This document shows, one piece after another, positions 1 to 6,167 of a stretch of 8,127 bases of DNA (within the stretch, counting starts at the first letter, position 1; each line of letters opens with the position of its first letter). The position numbers and the translations under genes were made by a program. The notes beneath the pieces were generated by a model, which saw only the letters and a list, made by a program, of their open reading frames with translations, did no database searches and was not told the DNA's origin. This stretch comes from Planctomycetes bacterium RBG_13_46_10 (GTDB lineage Bacteria; Planctomycetota; Phycisphaerae; Sedimentisphaerales; Anaerobacaceae): the NCBI GenBank assembly GCA_001824645.1, contig MHYD01000076.1:680-8806 (forward strand), in the 5' to 3' direction.

Positions 1-291
1 TCCATTATAAACAGCCAGCTTTGTGTCGTAGCTGCTGCCGCATAAGCTTACTGTTACGATACCTGAACATGTTGATGTGTAAATAAACCAGATGTTCGGG
101 CTGTTTATGTAATGGCCTGGGCCATCGAATGTGGCGCTTCTCGTATCAAACGCCAAATTATTTACATTGCCGACAGGCGCTGCGTTTGCACAATTATCGT
201 TTGTAACGCCAATACCCATCGCGATTTGTGTACTACCGAGCAAAAAAGCCATTACACAAATCAAGAGTGTCTTTGATTTAAGTTTTCTCAT
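1..291 (-). CDS. Secreted protein, N-terminal part, cut by window edge
   Basis: An ATG at 291 opens a frame that runs off the left edge after 97 codons. A good Shine-Dalgarno AGGAGG lies at 300-305, 8 nt before the ATG. The first ~26 residues form a Sec-type signal peptide: basic MRKLKSK, a hydrophobic core (LLICVMAFLLG), then STQIAMG. The mature part begins GVTNDNCANAAPV and carries FDTRSATFDGPG, NIWFIYTSTCSG and GSSYDTKLAVYNG, a pattern of Cys, Trp and Tyr typical of an extracellular beta-sandwich domain. From memory, similar NDNC...GSSYDTKLAVYDG domains are frequent in secreted planctomycete proteins, often in several copies with a C-terminal sorting signal. The rest lies outside the window, so total length and role are unknown. 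It is separated from hisI by 248 bp and looks like an independent transcript. Coding and export are well supported; function is not. Confidence 0.85.
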   Translation of the reverse strand, partial: MRKLKSKTLLICVMAFLLGSTQIAMGIGVTNDNCANAAPVGNVNNLAFDTRSATFDGPGHYINSPNIWFIYTSTCSGIVTVSLCGSSYDTKLAVYNG

Positions 292-499
292 AACTAAGTC
301 CTCCTAAAATAGGTTTCTGAATATATAGACATTATTTACATACGCCTTATATACGAAAAGGAGATAAAAAAAACGATAAGTTTTACAATTACTCCTCACC
401 AATCTATCCATTACGTTCCTTTCTCATGTTAAATTGTAACGTGAAAAAAAGGAAAAAAATCTTAGAATATCTTTTCAAAGTCCTATAAACAACTTACAA

Positions 500-522
500 C
501 TTTTTCTTTATAAAGCAAAAAG
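500..522 (-). terminator. AT-rich hairpin downstream of hisI, possible terminator
   Basis: Just after the hisI stop the minus strand reads CTTTTTG-CTTTATAAAG-AAAAAG, a self-complementary stretch with one bulged G. A weaker ACC...GGT stem followed by five T lies at about 518-539. Neither is a strong GC stem with a T-tract, so termination is only a guess. The rest of the 292-539 gap is AT-rich, with no convincing promoter for the leftward gene. Confidence 0.22.
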
Positions 523-539
523 ACCATTCCTAAAAGGTT

Positions 540-968
540 CTATTCTTGCTTTTTGTAAACTTCTTTTGGGTCGTAAACCTTCTCTGCGACAAATTCCAGC
601 TTATTTACGGAATTTTTCTTCAATGCCCGATAAAAACATGACTGGTAGCCTACATGGCATTGGCCTGTCCGTTCCGGTGGTATCAGCACTTTAAGAATAA
701 GGCAGTCCTGGTCGCAATCGACAAGTATTTGCTCTACTTTTTGGACATGCCCGCTGTCCTGACCTTTCTTCCATATTTTTTGCCTTGACCTGCTAAAATA
801 CGTAGCAAAACCGGTTTTGATTGTCATTTCCAGCGATGCTTGATTCATAAAAGCTGCCATCAATATTTGGCCGGTTTTTATATCCTGTGCTATAGCAGGT
901 ATTAGTCCGTTTTCGTCGAATTTCGGGCTAAATTCCAAGCCTTCTTCACGAATTTGCTTTGTAACCAC
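540..968 (-). CDS. hisI: Phosphoribosyl-AMP cyclohydrolase (HisI)
   Basis: This cytoplasmic enzyme hydrolyses the purine ring of phosphoribosyl-AMP to give ProFAR, the third step of histidine biosynthesis. The 142-residue protein matches the monofunctional family end to end: GLIPAIAQD (21-29), LMAAFMN (36-42), SRSRQKIWKKGQDSGH (59-74), DCDQD (84-88), TGQCHVGYQSCFYR (101-114). Asp84, Asp86 and Asp88 fit the magnesium site; Cys85, Cys104 and Cys111 fit the zinc ligands. No HisE (phosphoribosyl-ATP pyrophosphatase) domain is fused at the C-terminus, which ends in a short Lys-rich tail. The start is GTG (966-968), supported by AGGAG at 977-981, 8 nt upstream. No other his gene is in the window, so the pathway appears dispersed. 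It diverges from the membrane-protein gene to its right. Confidence 0.96.
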   Translation of the reverse strand: MVTKQIREEGLEFSPKFDENGLIPAIAQDIKTGQILMAAFMNQASLEMTIKTGFATYFSRSRQKIWKKGQDSGHVQKVEQILVDCDQDCLILKVLIPPERTGQCHVGYQSCFYRALKKNSVNKLEFVAEKVYDPKEVYKKQE

Positions 969-1001
969 CTATAGTTCTCCTAAATTCTTATTGTCGGCAT
1001 C

Positions 1002-1030
1002 TTGCCAGTATGAGTTTTACCTATTATTAT
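1002..1030 (+). promoter_or_regulatory. Sigma-70-like promoter for the flippase-like gene
   Basis: TTGCCA (1002-1007), a 17-bp spacer and TATTAT (1025-1030) make a good sigma-70-type pair. A transcript would start near 1037, about 30 nt before the ATG at 1069. This argues against the in-frame TTG at 991, which would lie upstream of the promoter. Seen by eye only. Confidence 0.5.
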
Positions 1031-1059
1031 TTATAAAAACAAGTCATAGCTTATGGAAA
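1030..1059 (-). promoter_or_regulatory. Possible hisI promoter on the minus strand
   Basis: Read on the minus strand: TTTCCA (1059-1054), 18 bp, TATAAA (1035-1030). The -10 differs at one position from TATAAT and the -35 is weak. It would give a ~55-nt leader before the hisI GTG. It abuts and partly overlaps the rightward promoter candidate, so the two might compete for polymerase. Confidence 0.33.
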
Positions 1060-1068
1060 CTTGCTTTA

Positions 1069-2106
1069 ATGCCCAAGTCAAAAGGTAAAAGAAGCAGATA
1101 TATTTCATATCTGTTGCGTTTTGCTGTTGCCGGCGCGGCACTATATCTTGCATTTAAAGGCGAGAGTATAAAACAGGTAAGTGAAGTCCTGTTAGGATTG
1201 CAACTGTGGATTTTTATAGCTGCTTTGGGCATTTATATTATCAGCCAGTTGATTTTTGTATTTAGGTGGTTCCTTCTATTGAGGGCACAGGCGATTAATA
1301 TAGGTTTTTGCACAGCTTTAAAACTTCATTTTTTGGGTTTATTCTATAACAACTGCCTGCCTGGTTCGGTGGGAGGGGATTTTATTCGAGCATGGTATGT
1401 TACAAAACATACCAATAAAAAACTGCAGGCCGCTTTGAGTGTGTTTGTTGACAGGTTGGTTGGGCTAATCGGTATAATTATTATGGCAGCTTGTAGCTAC
1501 TGGTTTATTCCCGCTGGTAGTGGAAACCAACAGTTTGAGTCTCGATATGTGGAATTCAATTTTTTGCAGCGTGTCGGTGAATACAAATGGATTTTTGCCG
1601 GGATTGGGATAGCTATTTCGATTATAACGACGGTTTTTATTGCCACAATAGAGGGGCGTGCCGTGCTGCATCGTTATTTGAAATTTACGTATCAGAAAGG
1701 CTTAGTGGCGATGGTGAAAATCCATGATGCGATTCGGATATATTATGATAAAAAATTGATTCTTGCTGCTGCATTACTGCTGACTTTTTTCTGCCAGGGA
1801 TTGTTTATTTTTGGCATGGTACTGATTGGCTACGGTATCGGTATAAATGCACCTATAAAATACTACTTTATTTTTTTCCCTGTGTCATGGCTTTTGGGAA
1901 CACTGCCGATTAGCGTTGGCGGTGCGGGTATAATGGAATGGTGGCTTAAGGTAATGTTTATGCGGGTATGCGCTGTTTCCAGTGAGCACGCTTTGGCTTT
2001 GGCATTGTGCCAGCGGCTTATCTGGTTGTTTGGCTCTCTGCCCGGAGCAGCGATACACATGATTGGCGCACACCTGCCGAGAGACTTTTTTGTTGACGGT
2101 AAATAG
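1069..2106 (+). CDS. Polytopic membrane protein, flippase-like / LPG synthase TM-region family
   Basis: An integral inner-membrane protein of 345 residues with about eight hydrophobic segments (roughly 14-29, 44-70, 85-103, 127-147, 173-193, 229-258, 264-280, 307-333). Family motifs are visible: FYNNCLPGSVGGDFIRA at 92-108, VDRLVGL at 127-133 and LPISVGGAGIMEW at 279-291. These match the lysylphosphatidylglycerol-synthase transmembrane region family (UPF0104, AglD-like, 'flippase-like domain'). No cytosolic aminoacyl-transferase domain is attached, so it is not a full MprF. The substrate, presumably a lipid or lipid-linked glycan, cannot be read from sequence. I chose ATG 1069 because a promoter candidate lies just upstream and the next in-frame start (TTG 991) would add an uncharacteristic 26-residue tail; the ribosome site before 1069 is weak (GGAA at 1055-1058). 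A 96-bp gap follows before the DUF502 gene. Confidence 0.85.
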   Translation: MPKSKGKRSRYISYLLRFAVAGAALYLAFKGESIKQVSEVLLGLQLWIFIAALGIYIISQLIFVFRWFLLLRAQAINIGFCTALKLHFLGLFYNNCLPGSVGGDFIRAWYVTKHTNKKLQAALSVFVDRLVGLIGIIIMAACSYWFIPAGSGNQQFESRYVEFNFLQRVGEYKWIFAGIGIAISIITTVFIATIEGRAVLHRYLKFTYQKGLVAMVKIHDAIRIYYDKKLILAAALLLTFFCQGLFIFGMVLIGYGIGINAPIKYYFIFFPVSWLLGTLPISVGGAGIMEWWLKVMFMRVCAVSSEHALALALCQRLIWLFGSLPGAAIHMIGAHLPRDFFVDGK

Positions 2107-2141
2107 CCTGTAAATTAATCTAAGGCGCTCCTGGCAGGGCG

Positions 2142-2169
2142 TTGTAGTATAAACATTTTTCGATATACT
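2142..2169 (+). promoter_or_regulatory. Promoter candidate upstream of the DUF502 gene
   Basis: TTGTAG (2142-2147), 16 bp, TATACT (2164-2169). The -10 is good and the -35 matches only at TTG. Transcription would begin near 2176, ~27 nt before GTG 2203. A small GC-rich hairpin (CGCTC/GGGCG, about 2125-2141) lies just upstream with no T-tract after it. Confidence 0.38.
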
Positions 2170-2202
2170 CAAAAAGGTAAAAGCTGGTAATATATAAGTG
2201 TC

Positions 2203-2931
2203 GTGATTAAAGATATGAGCATTACAAGACGCTTTAAAAGTTATTTTTTACGTGGTTTAGCAGTTTTACTACCGGCAATTTTAACTATTTGGATATGTGT
2301 TTGGATTTACCAGTTTATCCAGGCCAAGGTTGGCATTCATGTGAATCGCGCTCTTGTTGGGCTCGTTATCCTTATTCAGGGCAAAGATGGGATTAGTAAA
2401 GAACAACTGACTGATATTTTCGTCGAAGGAACTGCCGGCTCCGTTATAGGTTTTATTATAGCGATTATTATTATTTGCGTGGTTGGAGCATTGTTAGCCA
2501 GTGTGGTTGGAAGAGCCTTATGGCGTTTTATAGAACAATTTATAATGAACGCCCCTGTTTTAAGACGAGTGTATCCTTATGTTAAGCAAATTACTGATTT
2601 TGTGCTTACGCCGGAAGAACAGGCTAAGTTATTCTCAAGAGTTGTTGCGCTCGAATACCCGCGTAAAGGTATATGGGCGGTCGGTTTCGTGACCGGCTCA
2701 GGGCTGAGAAAAGTAGCGGAAAATGAGAGAAAAGAGTTTCTTACTGTTCTTGTACCTAATTCACCAACGCCTGTTACGGGCTATGTCGTTGTGGTTCCAA
2801 AAGAGCAGACTATAGCCTTGGATATGACGATTGAAGAGGCTTTCAGGTTCACAATCAGCGCAGGTGTTATAACGCCAGGCAATCAGGCCGTAGTAGGCGC
2901 GCTGCCGAATTATGTTTTAGAAAATGATTAA
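2203..2931 (+). CDS. DUF502 family membrane protein
   Basis: A 242-residue protein matching the DUF502 family (bacterial relatives of plant COV/LCV proteins), whose biochemical role is not settled. Two long hydrophobic segments sit near the N-terminus (about 17-39, LRGLAVLLPAILTIW..., and 80-103, rich in Ile and Val), followed by a soluble domain. Family landmarks: NAPVLRRVYPYVKQI (116-130), VALEYPRKGIWAVGFVTG (148-165), VLVPNSPTPVTGYVVVVP (182-199), ALDMTIEEAFRFTISAG (205-221). The start is uncertain: GTG 2203 gives MIKDMSITRR and ATG 2215 gives MSITRR; neither has a strong Shine-Dalgarno, and 2215 starts right at the basic segment before the first helix. It lies 42 bp upstream of hpf and may share a transcript with it. 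Confidence 0.9.
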   Translation: MIKDMSITRRFKSYFLRGLAVLLPAILTIWICVWIYQFIQAKVGIHVNRALVGLVILIQGKDGISKEQLTDIFVEGTAGSVIGFIIAIIIICVVGALLASVVGRALWRFIEQFIMNAPVLRRVYPYVKQITDFVLTPEEQAKLFSRVVALEYPRKGIWAVGFVTGSGLRKVAENERKEFLTVLVPNSPTPVTGYVVVVPKEQTIALDMTIEEAFRFTISAGVITPGNQAVVGALPNYVLEND

Positions 2932-2943
2932 AATAAATATAAT
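2915..2943 (+). promoter_or_regulatory. Consensus -10 box upstream of hpf
   Basis: A perfect TATAAT lies at 2938-2943, 30 nt before the hpf start, within AT-rich sequence. The hexamer 17 bp upstream (TTTTAG, 2915-2920) is a poor -35. It may be an internal promoter letting hpf and the PTS genes be expressed apart from the DUF502 gene; the -10 could also be a chance match. Confidence 0.3.
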
Positions 2944-2973
2944 TTTTCATTAAAATAGTTAAGGAGATAAAAT

Positions 2974-3303
2974 TTGCTTTTTACAATTACAGGTAAACAT
3001 ATTGAGATAACTGAAGTTATTCGAAAGTACTCTGAAGAAAAGACTTCAAAGCTTCCCAGATACTATAGCGGCATAAATCAGATTGAAGTAATTATCGATG
3101 GTGAGCCGGGCGGCAAGATCAATGTTGAGATAATTGCCAGAGGTGAGCACAGCAATGTTTTTATCGGCACCGAAAGAGGAGAGGATGCTTATAAATGTAT
3201 CGATGGGGCAGTGCATAAGCTTGAAGGACAGTTAAGGAAAAAAAAGAACAAAGAAAGAGACGACAAACACCCCGGCGACGCAGAGCGAGGTACACTTGCG
3301 TAA
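2974..3303 (+). CDS. hpf: Ribosome hibernation promoting factor, short form (HPF/YfiA family)
   Basis: A 109-residue protein of the sigma-54 modulation/S30EA family, which binds the 30S decoding region and keeps idle ribosomes inactive in stationary phase or stress. The family pattern is clear: MLFTITGKHIEITEVIRKYSEEK (1-23), KLPRYY (26-31), IEVIIDGE (37-44), VEIIARGEHSNVFIGTERGEDAYKCIDGAVHKLEGQLRKKKNK (51-93). It ends in a charged tail (RDDKHPGDAERG) and lacks the C-terminal dimerisation domain of long HPF, so 100S formation would need another factor. The start is TTG 2974-2976, supported by a strong AAGGAGA at 2961-2967 with ~6 nt spacing. It is followed after 57 bp by the PtsN-like EIIA. 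This hpf-ptsN adjacency is also known from the rpoN locus of proteobacteria, but no rpoN is visible here. Confidence 0.93.
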   Translation: MLFTITGKHIEITEVIRKYSEEKTSKLPRYYSGINQIEVIIDGEPGGKINVEIIARGEHSNVFIGTERGEDAYKCIDGAVHKLEGQLRKKKNKERDDKHPGDAERGTLA

Positions 3304-3322
3304 ACGAAGAAAACTTTGTATA

Positions 3323-3337
3323 GTGCAATTTTTGCAC
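3323..3337 (+). other. Short hairpin between hpf and the EIIA gene
   Basis: GTGCAA-TTT-TTGCAC is a perfect 6-bp stem with a 3-nt loop, 23 nt before the EIIA ATG. It lacks a following T-tract, so it is not a standard terminator. It could affect mRNA processing or the hpf:EIIA ratio, or be chance. Confidence 0.35.
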
Positions 3338-3360
3338 ATAAGATATTGTGGGCTAAAAGA

Positions 3361-3834
3361 ATGAAATTTTCTGATTTTGTTTGTTTTGAAGCAACGATAG
3401 CTGAGCTTCAGTCTTCAAGGCGAGATGATGTGATAATAGAGCTTGTTTCATCGCTTGAAAAAGCAGGGCAGTTGAAAAAGACCGCTAAAGAAGAGATTAT
3501 TAAAGCAGTGATTAAAAGAGAAAATGAGGCAAGTACCGGAATGGGTAAAGGCATTGCGCTGCCTCATGTGAAACACCCGAGTGTTAAGGATGTAATAGCT
3601 GCTATTGGAAAAAGCAGCATAGGCATTGATTTTTCAGCACTTGATAAACAGCCGGTTTATTTGGTGATACTTTTAATCAGCCCTGTTAACAATCCGGATA
3701 AACATTTACAGGCGATGGAGAATATTTTCAAAGTCCTGCAACAGGAGAAATTTCGCAAGTTTCTTAGGCAATCTCGCAATGCTGAGGATATAGAAGACCT
3801 TCTCAGAGAGATTGATGAAAATCCGTCTCTGTGA
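3361..3834 (+). CDS. ptsN: PTS EIIA type-2 domain protein, PtsN (EIIA-Ntr)-like
   Basis: A single-domain cytoplasmic PTS protein of 157 residues, the usual length for the fructose/Ntr EIIA family. It would accept phosphate from HPr. The phosphorylation site is His69 in the signature ENEASTGMGKGIALPHVK (54-71). Other conserved parts are VSSLEKAGQLK (29-39) and IGIDFSALDKQPVYLVILLISP (about 88-109), then the helix around DKHLQAMENIFKVLQ. No EIIB or EIIC domain is fused and none is nearby, which favours a regulatory role over sugar transport. The start is ATG 3361, since it begins exactly at MKFSDF as in relatives; an in-frame TTG at 3316 would add 15 unlikely residues. No clear Shine-Dalgarno precedes it. 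It lies between hpf (57 bp) and the HPr gene (65 bp). Whether it is a true PtsN orthologue or a fructose-type IIA recruited to regulation cannot be decided from this window. Confidence 0.88.
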   Translation: MKFSDFVCFEATIAELQSSRRDDVIIELVSSLEKAGQLKKTAKEEIIKAVIKRENEASTGMGKGIALPHVKHPSVKDVIAAIGKSSIGIDFSALDKQPVYLVILLISPVNNPDKHLQAMENIFKVLQQEKFRKFLRQSRNAEDIEDLLREIDENPSL

Positions 3835-3899
3835 TAAAACAAATTCGAAATGGTCTTCTGAAGCTACAGGCCTTAGGGATGTTGGCAGGATAAAATTCA

Positions 3900-4193
3900 T
3901 TGGGAAAAGCTGTTTGTGAAATAGCGGTTGAGATAAAAAATATGCATGGCCTCCATATGAGACCTGCGATGCAATTTGTCGATATTGCCAATCAATTTGC
4001 TTGTGATATCAGCGTTAGTAACGGTGAAAAAGTTGTGGACGGAAAGAGCATAATGCAGATAGCGCTGCTTGCGGCAACCCATGGAACAAAGTTGAAGATT
4101 AAGGCTGAGGGTGACGACGCTCAGAAAGCGATTAACGCTTTACAGGAGCTTGTCGAGAGCAGGCGTTTCATCGATCCGGATTCATACGTTTGA
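3900..4193 (+). CDS. ptsH: HPr phosphocarrier protein
   Basis: A small cytoplasmic carrier (97 residues) that takes phosphate from Enzyme I and gives it to EIIA. The active site is NMHGLHMRPA (14-23): phospho-His19 with Arg21 and Pro22. The second conserved region, KVVDGKSIMQIALLAATHGTKLKI, contains Ser50 in KSIM, the position equivalent to the regulatory Ser46 of HPr where an HPr kinase exists; no hprK is present in this window. The C-terminus has the usual AQKAINALQELVES helix and a short extension (RRFIDPDSYV). The start is TTG 3900-3902, with AGGA at 3887-3890, 9 nt upstream. The gene lies between EIIA and Enzyme I in the order in which they would interact. Confidence 0.94.
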   Translation: MGKAVCEIAVEIKNMHGLHMRPAMQFVDIANQFACDISVSNGEKVVDGKSIMQIALLAATHGTKLKIKAEGDDAQKAINALQELVESRRFIDPDSYV

Positions 4194-4253
4194 GCAAAGT
4201 AGTAGAATATGGTAAACTTTGTTGGAAATCCATCGCTCATCTAACGGGGCTCA

Positions 4254-4327
4254 CACGGGACATTAAACACCGTGCTCATGAAAAATGAATTAAATATTTT
4301 CATCACCGTACCAGAAGCAGTACGGTG
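4254..4327 (+). promoter_or_regulatory. Structured leader of ptsI: three adjacent inverted repeats
   Basis: The 158-bp gap before ptsI contains three tandem stem candidates: CACGG (4254-4258)/CCGTG (4270-4274); ATGAAAA (4278-4284)/TTTTCAT (4297-4303); and CACCGTAC (4304-4311)/GTACGGTG (4320-4327), a perfect 8-bp stem with an 8-nt loop. The last ends 24 nt before the ATG. There is no T-tract after it, so a simple terminator is unlikely. It may be a regulator-binding palindrome, an mRNA-stabilising or processing hairpin, or a translation control element. GCTCA occurs three times nearby (about 4234, 4249, 4274). Confidence 0.45.
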
Positions 4328-4351
4328 TATTCTAACTGGGTAAACATCGCG

Positions 4352-6091
4352 ATGGAGATAAAAAAAGGTATAGCGGTCTCGCCTGGCATTTCTATTGCCA
4401 GGTCAATGATAATCGATTCTGAAGATTATCGGATACCCCGTCGTGAGATTAAGCCTTCGCAGCGGTTGGTCGAAACTCAGCGTATTCGTAATGCCTTTAA
4501 TGACGCTATTGAGGAATTAACACGGCTTGGAGCCCAGCAGGATTTGGCCGAAAGCGGCAAAATAAGAGATATCTTCGCGGTGCATCTTCGTTTGCTGCGG
4601 GATAGAAGCCTGCGAAAAAAGATTACCGATTTGATTCATTCCGAGTTAGTGACGGCTGAGTACGCTGTCTCGAAGGTCCTGCGGGAATTTGCCGCGCATT
4701 TCTCCAGCGTTAAGGACACCTACATCAGCGAGCGGGCAGATGATATTTACGATATTGAAAGACGTCTGCTCAGGCAGCTGCTTGGTAAAAAACGCGAAGA
4801 GGTTAAAGGCCTCAGCGAAGAGGTGGCGGTGATTGCCCGTGAATTGAGCCCCACGCAAACTGCCGGCTTCAACAAACAATTCGTAAAAGGAATTGCCACC
4901 GATGCAGGAGGAAGAACCAGCCATACTGCTATTGTGGCCCGCTCTCTGGGCATACCGGCGGTTGTGGCGCTGGAAGATCTTACTGAAATCGTCCGCGGAG
5001 GAGATACCGTCATCATCGATGGGAATCGCGGCATCGTCATTGTAAATCCGGATGAAGAAACGACCCTGCAGTATGAGAAATATTCGAGCGAGTTTCTCGA
5101 GCTGGAGCATAAGCTCGATGCCATAAGAGCAAAGCCGGCTGTAACGCGCGACGGCACGCGGATTGCCGTTTTTGGAAACATCGAATTTCCCGATGAGGCT
5201 GAAGTTGTTCTGCAAAAAGGAGGCGAGGGCATCGGCTTATATCGAACGGAGTTTCTGTATCTGAGCAGCCCCACCGAACCTACGGAAGAGCAGCATTATG
5301 AAGCTTATGCTGCAACCGTCCGGTTCCTGCGGAATCGACCCGTTGTAATAAGAACCTTTGACCTCGGCGCGGACAAGCAAACTCAAAGCAAGCGTTTCGC
5401 TCCTGAGCCTAATCCGTTTCTGGGGCTGAGGTCAATCAGGTTTTGCCTGCAGAACCTGATGATGTTCAAAACACAATTGCACGCAATTTTGCGGGCATCG
5501 CTTTTGGGGCATGTCAAGATTATGTTTCCGCTGATAACAAATCACCAGGAGCTGATGCAGGCCAAGATGATTTTGCGTGACGTGATGGAAGACCTTGATG
5601 ATGAATCGATTCCCTATAATAGAAATATCGAGGTCGGCATTATGATTGAGACGCCGTCGGCGGCTTTGACGGCCTCGACGCTTGCGCGGGACACCGCATT
5701 TTTCAGCATCGGGACAAACGACCTCATACAATATACGCTCGCGGTTGACCGGGGAAATGAACTGGTCTCCACATTATATTCAGCCACGGACCCGGCGGTG
5801 ATAAGACTTATCAGGATGGTTATTCAGGATGCCAATAAGGCCCAGATAGATGTTTCCGTTTGCGGGGAAATGGCTTCGGAGCCGGATTATATTATGATGC
5901 TGCTGGGGCTGGGCATCCGGACAATTTCAATTACTCCGCCCATGATACCGGAGATAAAGCAGATTATCCGCTCCGTCACGATAGAGGATTGCAACAATGT
6001 AGCGAGAAAAGTGCTCAGCATGAATTCCGAGAGACACATTTCCAGCTTCCTTCGCAGCGCCGCCAGGAAGATTCTGCCCGAAGCATTCTGA
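4352..6091 (+). CDS. ptsI: PTS Enzyme I (phosphoenolpyruvate-protein phosphotransferase)
   Basis: This cytoplasmic enzyme autophosphorylates from PEP and passes phosphate to HPr. The 579-residue protein has the full classical architecture: an N-terminal PEP-utiliser domain (KGIAVSPGISIARS, 4-17), a swivelling domain with the phospho-His motif DAGGRTSHTAIVARS (His191) and GIPAVV, and a C-terminal PEP-binding barrel with GIGLYRTEFLYL (~293-304), RTFDLGADK (~334-342), GIMIETPSAAL (~429-439), SIGTNDLIQYTLAVDRGN (~452-469) and VCGEMASEPDY with Cys504. It has no N-terminal GAF domain, so it resembles PtsI rather than the PtsP of proteobacterial PTS-Ntr. I chose ATG 4352 because it begins at MEIKKGIAVSPG as in relatives; in-frame GTG 4325 lies inside the upstream 8-bp hairpin. 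No strong Shine-Dalgarno is seen. Its base composition is visibly richer in GC than the upstream genes. Confidence 0.95.
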   Translation: MEIKKGIAVSPGISIARSMIIDSEDYRIPRREIKPSQRLVETQRIRNAFNDAIEELTRLGAQQDLAESGKIRDIFAVHLRLLRDRSLRKKITDLIHSELVTAEYAVSKVLREFAAHFSSVKDTYISERADDIYDIERRLLRQLLGKKREEVKGLSEEVAVIARELSPTQTAGFNKQFVKGIATDAGGRTSHTAIVARSLGIPAVVALEDLTEIVRGGDTVIIDGNRGIVIVNPDEETTLQYEKYSSEFLELEHKLDAIRAKPAVTRDGTRIAVFGNIEFPDEAEVVLQKGGEGIGLYRTEFLYLSSPTEPTEEQHYEAYAATVRFLRNRPVVIRTFDLGADKQTQSKRFAPEPNPFLGLRSIRFCLQNLMMFKTQLHAILRASLLGHVKIMFPLITNHQELMQAKMILRDVMEDLDDESIPYNRNIEVGIMIETPSAALTASTLARDTAFFSIGTNDLIQYTLAVDRGNELVSTLYSATDPAVIRLIRMVIQDANKAQIDVSVCGEMASEPDYIMMLLGLGIRTISITPPMIPEIKQIIRSVTIEDCNNVARKVLSMNSERHISSFLRSAARKILPEAF

Positions 6092-6099
6092 TTAGAATA

Positions 6100-6120
6100 G
6101 TAGGGTGTGCACCGCACACC
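6100..6120 (+). repeat. REP-like palindrome with GTAG head after ptsI
   Basis: GTAG (6100-6103) is followed by GGTGTGC (6104-6110), a 3-nt ACC loop and GCACACC (6114-6120): a perfect 7-bp hairpin directly behind a GTAG tetranucleotide. This layout resembles repetitive extragenic palindromes mobilised by RAYT-type transposases. It lies 9 nt beyond the ptsI stop, between convergent genes, where REPs often sit. A T7 run (6138-6144) lies 17 nt further on, too far for a standard terminator, though the stem may still protect the ptsI mRNA 3' end. No copy number can be judged from one window. Confidence 0.5.
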
Positions 6121-6167
6121 AAAATTATATTGCTGGATTTTTTTATTCGATTCGTGAACTGTCGATT

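Noticed and set aside
304..411. 35-codon minus-strand frame with a GGA before its ATG, ending in the Shine-Dalgarno of the left-edge gene
   Set aside because: AT-rich, no recognisable protein pattern and no support beyond an open frame; too short to call.
991..1068. N-terminal extension of the flippase-like protein from TTG 991
   Set aside because: It would start upstream of a good promoter and add 26 residues unlike the family; ATG 1069 fits better.
4209..4244. Leader peptide (MVNFVGNPSLI) before ptsI
   Set aside because: No ribosome binding site and no run of regulatory codons; too short to support.
4646..5215. 189-residue minus-strand open frame (and another at 4747-5274)
   Set aside because: Antisense to conserved Enzyme I coding sequence with no domain-like features; explained by the GC-richer codons of ptsI.
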